Assembly (NCBI GenBank): GCA_020080175.1
Contig: JAGHQL010000002.1
Location: 124,001 to 188,000, forward strand
Source: Glutinoglossum americanum
Lineage: Eukaryota > Ascomycota > Geoglossomycetes > Geoglossales > Geoglossaceae
Length of the DNA: 64,000 nucleotides
Direction: 5' to 3'
Positions 56,703 through 64,000 of the stretch are shown here, one piece after another. How positions within the stretch are numbered: the stretch's first letter is position 1; each line of letters begins with the position of its first letter. Position numbers and translations under genes: made by a program. The notes beneath the pieces were generated by a model. That model did no database searches and was not told the DNA's origin. It saw nothing but the letters and a program-made list of their open reading frames with translations.

Positions 56703-57316
56703 ATGAGCTTCATCACTCGTCGAGCTCTCTCAACCCTTATTCCACCTAAGGTATGTCATAAACTATCTGCTAGTATAGAATGCAATTAACCAACAATCAT
56801 TCTCTAGGTGGCCTCTCCATCTGTTAGTCTACTACCGCTCCTTCCCTTTTGACAAATAGTGAGGCATCACTAGTTTGTCTAGGAAATGTTTCAACACTAT
56901 CGCTTTATCGAGCCGCAATTGCTGAAGCTATTGGCCATAGGGCATTGGCGCTGCAAAGGATGCTGCTCGTATGAGCCGCGTCGTGGACTTCTACGGAAAA
57001 CTCCCCCGTGGTCCAGCTCCTGAAGTAAAGTCAAAAGGATTGCTCGGTAGATACCAGGCACGCTACTTCGGAAGGGACCCGTCTGCTATGCGTGAGTCTT
57101 TTGACAGCCCACCTCAGAGAAAGGACTCTGGAGCTTGCAAATACTGGTTTACTGATGGATTGTGCGATAGCAATTGTTCACATCATTGCCGGTCTCATTG
57201 CACTCGGATACGCGCAGAACTACTATTTCCATCTTCGTATGTCCCCATACTACCCAAAGTTTGTTTCGGATGTAGCTAAGGGATTCATAGGCCATCACAA
57301 GAATAACGCTCACTAG
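56703..57316 (+). CDS. ATP17: Mitochondrial ATP synthase subunit f
   Basis: Exons 56703-56750, 56808-56822 (only 15 bp), 56941-57091, 57171-57236 and 57291-57316 give 101 residues, the same length as yeast Atp17. The N-terminus MSFITRRALSTLIPPKVASP is a short presequence. The conserved body is MSRVVDFYGKLPRGPAPEVK followed by GLLGRYQARYFG, then one membrane helix (IVHIIAGLIALGYAQNYYFH) and the end LRHHKNNAH. It sits in the Fo membrane sector and is needed for assembly and dimer structure. Without the last intron the frame would read through into another tail, so the terminal exon was chosen for its fit to the family end. Confidence 0.93.
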
Positions 57317-57983
57317 CGTAAGGATTCTTTTCTAGGGACGGTGGATTGGGAACATGTGAAATACAGCGGAGATTGCGTTACTGTAACTAAAGCAATAGAA
57401 AAGTGAATTTCTTTCTTGCTAGTAAATTGCTACATCAGAAGCTGCCGTCATTATATATGAGACAGTGGTTAGGCCAATTTGCGCTAGGTTCCTGACCTCC
57501 CCTTAGAGCCCTAATCGAAGATTGAAGCCGGTTTTCGGGCGATGCACAAAAGTCTTGGCGGCTTCCGAATTCAGACGCGACGACACCTCAACTCTGTTCT
57601 TTTGGCTCACCCGACCTTCAACTCCCTTTTCACAAACGTCCTCCTTTCGCCCTCCTTGAATTACCATTTTCTCTTGATTCCCACAGAGAACGCTGGCTCA
57701 CGTTACTCGAGTGCCGTCGAGTACCACCTCATATCGCCGCGACTGTATCTTCACCGAGTGTTAAACCCTGGTGCGTCATCTGGACGGCTGACGCCCCAAA
57801 CATCAAAGATATCCCAGAATCGTCAGGGCCTCCCTTGTGGCGAATTCTATTACCTAACGATAGGTATTCAATCACCATTTGCCATATGCTCCTGAATTTC
57901 TTTCGCGCTCGAAGAGATTCCGCGTGTCTTTGATGAGATATTTTACTCACGATGAGTTTGATGGGACAGATCCGAAAATTGTT
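57317..57983. other. Upstream region / probable 5' leader of the large protein gene
   Basis: Pyrimidine-rich. A frame at 57542-57895 is open but shows no family feature; this stretch is probably promoter and 5' untranslated leader. Confidence 0.5.
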
Positions 57984-60900
57984 ATGGCAGAGCTGAGTGC
58001 CCAGGATGTGGTAAACCAAGCACGGTCGGACCGCGACTCCTCGCCTTCCGACGTTATTGCAAGCCAAACCAAGCATTCATACGTTTCTGGGGAAGAGGAG
58101 AGGGCGATAACGTCAGATTCACAACCTAATGTAACATCCACAGGATCGCCTCATATCAATGGAGTCGATGGGGAGATGGTTGGAGATATTGAGAAGGATG
58201 CAACCGTATGGCATGCGCAATCCGCGCCTGTATTTTGATGCTGACTTAACATAGTGCGTCCACGGCAACGGTGAGCTACCCCCGGACCTCAGCAGTGCTG
58301 AAGGAGGGACAGAAGGGCAACAAATGCAGCCCAATGGATATGGTGGCCCCCAGCTAGGAGGGGAGTACCTATCTGGCCCCACCACATCTGCAGATGTTAG
58401 TGGTGGTTCGGATTCTGACACAACCAAACCGGACGGTGAAAATTCAGGCGGCAAGAAGTTTACTGGGGAAAAGGGCCACAGTAGATCTCAGTCAGTCAAG
58501 AAACAAACTTCCTTTAAAGCAGTCTCGGTCACCAAGAATTTTCTAGCCAAGGCTACCACCGGAATAGCGCCTGCTTCAAAATTAAGTGGGGACAAAGGTA
58601 TTAGAATTGGAGTCCTCCACCTACTTTTACAACCCTGCTGACTACTATAAAGGAACTCCTACAACAGGTCAACTTGGTACATCAGCTCAACTAGCGGCTC
58701 CCCGACCTCGCCTAGTGGCGAAGACTGTCAATGGGATGCGAGATGTCGCTCCTCGCTCTGGTGGCAATGGGTCGGGCAGCGGGCGAGGATCCGGCCCGGA
58801 CCCGAACCAAGTATGGAATAAGAACAGGCGTATGTGGCTGTCATTTACTTAACTCCTATAACAATATCTCTGACCTTTGACAGCCGTACAACCTCCACCC
58901 CCAAAGCAGTTTACGGACGAAGAGCTAAAACAAACCTATGGGATACATCTTGCGACAAGGCTACAGGCTGACGAGGCAGGCAAGGAAGCAAAATGGGCGG
59001 ACATAGACGACGACGATGACGACTGGGCACCAGATATGATTGAATGGAATGATGGAACGAAAATTACTCTACCACAGCACGAAGAACAGGCACTGTTGTC
59101 AGAAGAGGAGGTTCCAGTTACTCTATCTCAGGAGAAGCCTACAGATGCAGCCAGCCCAGTGCCATCACAGACCGAATCAAACTCGGCCAGCGCTAACGCA
59201 ATTACCGGATCAAAGAGTACTGTCCCTGCAAGCAACCAACCGAAACCCGGGGGGCTAGTACTGAAAGGGGCCACGGAAAAGCCCACGTTGGTCTCCAAGC
59301 CACAAGGGCCCCCGACACCAGTCAAATCTCCCTGGGCTCCTCTCCCGCCTGTGGATAAAACTGCTCCGGCTGCAATTGGTCTTCAACAATCACAATCGCA
59401 GATGCAGGGTTCCTCTAGGCTCCAAAGAGAAACCCAAGGATTTGATTCCGCCACAGCACCCCTGCAGGCTAAGGAAATAGCTGCTGATGACTTCAACCGG
59501 TCTTGGCGCGATAGTCAGTCCGCTTCGAACCGGGAACTCTTTAATTCTCACTCCGGGCGTTACGAACCTGTCGGTGATGGACGTCGCGGATCAACAAGGT
59601 TTGATCAGAATTTCCGCCAGCCATCGGTACTGCAGAGACCAGTAGCGCATGACCAGCAAGGACCAGCTGAACCGTCTGCCGCTTTTCAAACGAATCGTGC
59701 TAGTGGCCACCCTGAAAGCGGTTGGAGCAGGAGACGCGCCTCATCCACCGTTAGTGGAGGCAGTGGGGGTTTCGGAAGACGAATGTCTTTCGGCAAGGGC
59801 CAAGACACCCAACCACCTGCTCTCCACGATAATCATCAAGCTGGTAGACGAGGCTCGAATGCTGGAGTAACTATGGAACCTCCGGCTTCGCCACGCAATT
59901 TTTCTCCTTCGAGGCCTGGTCACCACGCCCGAGCGTCGCCAGCGCAGCCACACTACCCTCCACGTGGCTATTCACCGGTACAGCCAGGCCATCACCAACA
60001 GTGGCAATCCCGAGCGTCTCCAGTGGTTGATCATGCTCACGTAGCAGCTCCCTATGCTACTGGTATACCTCAGGGCGGCCCTCATTACCATCAGCAACAG
60101 TATGCTGCGCCAGGAAAGAATCAAGAGATGCCCATGCCCCCAGGCAATGAACTAGAAGACCCCCTTGCCCTGCAAGCTAAGATTATGCAAGAAAGTCGAG
60201 AGCTGGCCAAGCGGCGCAAGAAAGAACAACAAGAGAAGGAGGACGCTGAGCGCAGGGAACGAATTAAATTGAAGCTTGAGGAACTTGGTGCTCCCCAGGT
60301 GGCCGAGATAGATGACTCAAAATCGACCAACGAGGTGGCTTCTAAAGATAATAAACAGTCTGCTCACAACCAAAGTGCTCCGAAACCTTTTGTGTCGGAA
60401 GCGTCTGGTGAGGTAAGACAATATGGGCTAATGAAGGTCCATCCAACAGAGCCTTTCAAAAAGCCAGCGCAGGTAAATCAAGGCCCAACAAACAAGGAGC
60501 CGGAGCGGCAACCCCTTGGCCCACAGGCTACTTCACCCGCAAAGGCTTCTAATGTAGGGGGAGCAGGAAGCCGAGATATGCGGTTAGGAAACACACAAAC
60601 GCCCCAAGAGCCTACTACGCAAGGTGCGCCGCAGTCTCCGCCTGATAGGAAAGACCAGCCGTGGAAAAATGTTCCTGCCGGAAGTGATAAATATACTAGT
60701 TGGGGAGGTGCGGGGATGACAACCCACTCTACTCCAGGAGGGAACTTATGGGGACCACCAAGCAACGACAAGGCCCTAGGAAACGGGACCTTTGATCGTG
60801 GGTTCAGCAGATTCCCCCCTAGAAGCTCCGCGCAACAACAGTTCCCGCCACCAGGACCCATCGGTCCTCCTGGTGGGTCACTCCGGTCGGCCGGTGTTGA

Positions 60901-62443
60901 CCCGTCTGCTCAGTACGTCGGGGCTGCACCAAATAGCATTCGGGAAGATAGTCGCCCCGCTGGAAGCATGTCGCCACCTGGAAGCCGCCCGATTAAACCT
61001 GCCAACCAAGTTGGTGGGGTATCCGGCTCGAAGCCTTTAAGTGGACCTGGTCCTATTAGTCGCCCAGGCCCAATTGCCCCCCCATCAGGACCATCTGGAA
61101 TGTCTCGGCAACACCGAGCGCAGGCAGTTTCGGCATGGAACAACCTCCCGACACAACTTGCGCAACAGGATGCGGAGGCTAGGGACAAACGCTCTAATGA
61201 GTATGCTCGACTTGAAGAAGAAGCCAAATTGGGTATCAAACAAGATGAGCCTCCTCGAGTCACATATAAGGAAACTTGGCGACAGGTGACCGAGGGCCCG
61301 CCGGGGTCACGTCATGTTGTAAGCGTTAGTACGGTCGTGTCAGAACCAGCACCTCTATCTGCAAATCAGGAAGAACCGCAGCGAAATCGACAAATGTCCC
61401 CCGCGGCAACAACACCAGATACAATTAATAACACATCTCATTTAAATGCTTTGGGGAACAATCGTGGATCTCGCTTCTTTCCTCCGGTGGGCGATATGGT
61501 TCTTGGCCGACTAGCTGGCCACAACCCCGAATATTCACCGCCTTCGCCACCTCCGCCGATTGCCCATGACCATCCCGCTTACGATGGGGATATTGAACGC
61601 CCACAAGTCACATTACCTCCTATGCCTGAAGAGACTCCAAAGATTATTGTAAAGCTTCCGCCTCCAGCGATCGCTCCCCCGACTTTGGTTGGGCCTGTAC
61701 CTAGGAGGGAGCCCGCCCGTTTAAGCCCCCGGATCTCTGATAGAAATACTGTTGCGGAATGGCAAGCTAGGATTGCAGAATTGGTCGGAAGCAAGCAGCC
61801 TTTGCCAACAAAGGTTAATGATCTCGCCATTAATTCTGCCACGAAGGCACCACTAGAGTTGCCCTCAGTGCAAACCTCGGCCACGGTATCTCTCCCGAGG
61901 AGTGAAGATGGAGACTTAGCCTTTGAAACTGCCAAAATATTCTTCGAAGACAATGGGGATGTGACTTCGCGAGCAACCGAAGAGGCACTCCTCGAGGAGC
62001 GAGAGTTTGGTTCTCTCCCGGTAGTGAGACTACCGCTTCGTCCTCCGCCAGGTGTCTGGCCACCAGCGCTCGCACCCCCCACCGCTAGGCACAAGTCTAG
62101 GTTTCAGAAGCCTGTGCAGGTTGCTAGCAAAGATCCTTTGTTTTTTAGTCCGAAAGATTACCAACTGAAACAAGGCTATTTCATCCCTTTACGCCTGCCA
62201 GGGTTTTCAGAAATGAAGCCAATTCTAAAATCTCGCCAGGAAGGTTCGCCACAAACAAGTTCGTCACACCTATCGCAGCGCAGCCCTTCTTACAACAAGC
62301 GCAAGCACAACAAGCCTAGCCGGGAAAGCTCCGGAAACTTTGGTTCAAGCCGAGTAGCTAGCCTAGGTATGCAACCAGGGCAACAGCGCCCAGGATTTCA
62401 CAGTGGGACATGGAGTAGAAGAGTATCAGAGGCGGTTCAGTGA
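57984..62443 (+). CDS. Large disordered fungal protein with a conserved acidic WADID block
   Basis: Exons 57984-58205, 58255-58597, 58668-58829 and 58884-62443 give 1428 residues. The protein is mostly polar and Pro/Gly/Gln-rich. The best-ordered part is near residues 230-310: APRPRLVAKTVNG, VQPPPPKQFTDEELKQTYGI, then KEAKWADIDDDDDDWAPDMI and EWNDGTKITL. This reads like a conserved fungal block; I cannot name the family. A charged helix with many K, R and E (QESRELAKRRKKEQQEKEDA) lies near residue 670, and PRRPG-like Arg/Gly segments (SRRRASSTVSGGSGGFGRRM) suggest RNA or protein binding. There is no membrane helix. A role in translation or mRNA handling is only a guess from composition. Introns 2 and 3 were placed to keep frame; an unspliced read gives false stops. 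Confidence 0.8.
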
Positions 62444-63187
62444 TGGGAACAGACATGCGAGAGCTGAGCTAGGACCCCTCTCTGCTTTCATTGTCCATCA
62501 ATGGTTTCCCCTACCCAACCCGCTCGTTCAAAGATCGTATGGATTGTTTGACATCTCAAACTTTTCTGTGAAGGGGGCGTTTTGAAATTTGCAATGTCTG
62601 GAGGTCGATCAGGTACGTCGCGATGCGACTTGAGGCAAAGATGAGCCTTCAATCTTGACGATGAAGGCGGTTGCAAATATTGTTTACTGGCCGGATTGTC
62701 CCTGCAAGAACAGAGGTCATATTCGTCGTAGCCATGGCACCAATGATGATGCTGTTGGCTATCTTATTAATTTTAGTTAAAAGATCATCACTCGATGACA
62801 AGGAGCGTTAGCCTCACGTCTGATCCCTAAATAGATGATGTTTTCAAGGCCATGCGACCTCTATACGTCCAACCGAGTAGCCACTTATGCCGACAATAAG
62901 GCAGTATGTCGTAGTCAATAGACCCTCTAAAGAAAAATGTGTTGCACAACAAATAGTGCTCTTTACGGTAATAAGAGTAATAGTTGCTGCTTTAGTGGGT
63001 CTTTTTTCGTATCGAAAAAGTTATTAAATGAGGCGTCGGGATTTTCATTCTTAACTAATATTTCAATCTTATTTTCTTTTTCTCAGACAACACCATCGTC
63101 AATTAACGAACGTCTCTAGGGAATAGCTGCCTGTGGGTATTGGGTTTGCCTTGACCAGAGCGAGAGGCCCGGAGTCATCTTGCGAAG
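62444..63187. other. Intergenic region before KEI1
   Basis: AT-rich, no supported gene. Short frames lack coding features. Confidence 0.6.
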
Positions 63188-64000
63188 ATGGGGTTTTCGA
63201 TGAAGGTTTTTCGGATACCCAGACCCAGGGTTTGTTAATCGTATCTCCTTTCTTGCCACGACCCTCTGGTTGCTAATTCATTTACAATTTGTTCAGAGGT
63301 TCCTCTATTTCCTGTCGCTGCGCACAGGCACAGAGCTCATAATTCTAACTCTTCTTCTCAATAAAATCTCTGGCTTCTATGGTCTCCTCGCCATCCTCAC
63401 GGGCCTCCATCTCTCGTCACTCCAGCTCTCTATGTACGTCTACTCGCTCTTCGCCCTCGCGCTCGCTGGCTACCTCACTCCGCACCTCCGTAGGCAGTCT
63501 CCGATACATGTACTCGGCCTTGCTTGGTTCTATGTGATTGATACCGTAGTGAATGCGGTGTACACTGCTGCTTTCGCGATTAATTGGTTTTTGGTTATTG
63601 GACAGCATCATCCTACTGCTGTGAGGTTTGGCCATACTATCCTAGAACCCGAGAACGTAACAAGCATCTCCATCATCCTGATGCTCTGGGGACTGCGCAT
63701 CTACTTCATCCTCGTAATCATGAGCTACGCCCGCAGTGTCCTCCGCCAACACGTCTACTCCACTTCCTCCTCAACAGGCCTCTACCGCCGCGAGAATCCC
63801 AGCGATCCAGACTCCGGCACCTCAATTGAAAACCCCTTCGCTACAAACAGGGAAGACGGGAAAGGCTGGGAGGGTAGACTCGGCCGTGCGATGATCGCGC
63901 TAGTTAGGAGTTATTGGCTGGGCGTTGACGAGGATGATGGATGGGCAAGAGGGATGGGGGGCAAGTTTCGGAGGAGCGGCGAGGCGCCAGTGACCTTTGG
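63188..64000 (+). CDS. KEI1: Inositolphosphorylceramide synthase regulatory subunit Kei1, 3' partial
   Basis: Exon 1 is 63188-63229 (MGFSMKVFRIPRPR), then a 67-bp intron and exon 2 from 63297, which runs off the window. The protein is recognised by FLYFLSLRTGTELIILTLLL, NKISGFYGLLAILTGLHLSS, LQLSMYVYSLFALALAGYL and LGLAWFYVIDTVVNAVYTAA, the Kei1 (DUF1753) family pattern with four membrane helices. Kei1 is the Golgi partner of Aur1 in making inositolphosphorylceramide, an essential fungal sphingolipid step. The cytosolic tail after about residue 180 (GLYRRENPSDPDSGTSIE) is polar. The stop codon lies beyond position 64000. Confidence 0.93.

Noticed and set aside
57542-57895. Open frame before the 1428-residue protein gene
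   Set aside because: Pyrimidine-rich leader composition, no conserved motif, and no in-phase splice to the next exon.
58598-58667. Open frame reading SSTYFYNPADYYKG between exons of the large gene
   Set aside because: It bridges two frames; an intron with branch-like GCTGAC and acceptor ACAACAG joins GDK to GQLGTSAQLAAP in phase instead.

Overview
The window is nuclear DNA from a filamentous ascomycete (Pezizomycotina). The evidence is short GT..AG introns of about 45-140 bp in most genes, fungal families (Kei1, an Asi-type RING ligase, a GPI-anchored wall protein, a NACHT-ankyrin NLR-like gene, CorA-like and MFS transporters), and polar low-complexity proteins. The class cannot be fixed from sequence alone. 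I saw no rRNA, tRNA, CRISPR array, transposon or viral fossil. Gene models were assembled by hand from reading frames and splice sites; exon limits are given where I could fix them.

Layout. 1-2.4 kb: 3' part of an AAA+ ATPase gene (+). 3.8-7.4 kb: F-box/WD40/UIM protein (-). 8.0-10.3 kb: membrane-anchored aspartic-protease-like protein without the first catalytic Asp (-). 12.7-14.3 kb: GPI-type wall protein (+). 16.5-18.0 kb: phosphorylase-fold domain fused to a DUF84 (YjjX-type) NTPase domain (+). 18.5-19.9 kb: CorA-like transporter (-). 20.7-22.8 kb: intact nucleoside-phosphorylase-family gene followed by ankyrin exons (+). 23.4-26.7 kb: intron-rich MFS sugar transporter (-). 28.0-28.6 kb: unknown gene (-), divergent from the next. 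29.4-35.4 kb: NACHT plus about 40 ankyrin repeats (+), interrupted by a 100-N assembly gap.

36.4-64 kb is mostly housekeeping: Asi-type membrane RING ligase, tandem ABC ATPase (YDR061W type), two small F-box-like proteins, an orphan 939-residue protein, VAMP7-type R-SNARE, GID8, uridine kinase, complex I NDUFS4, ATP synthase subunit f, a 1428-residue disordered protein, and the start of KEI1 (cut by the window end).

The most unusual part is 16.4-35.4 kb. It combines two phosphorylase-fold proteins (one a probable pseudo-phosphorylase fused to a nucleotide-cleaning NTPase), ankyrin exons, and an NLR whose short N-terminus carries two QIG-centred motifs resembling RHIM/PP amyloid-signalling motifs. 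In fungi such parts are linked to non-self recognition and regulated cell death. A common role for these genes is my inference.
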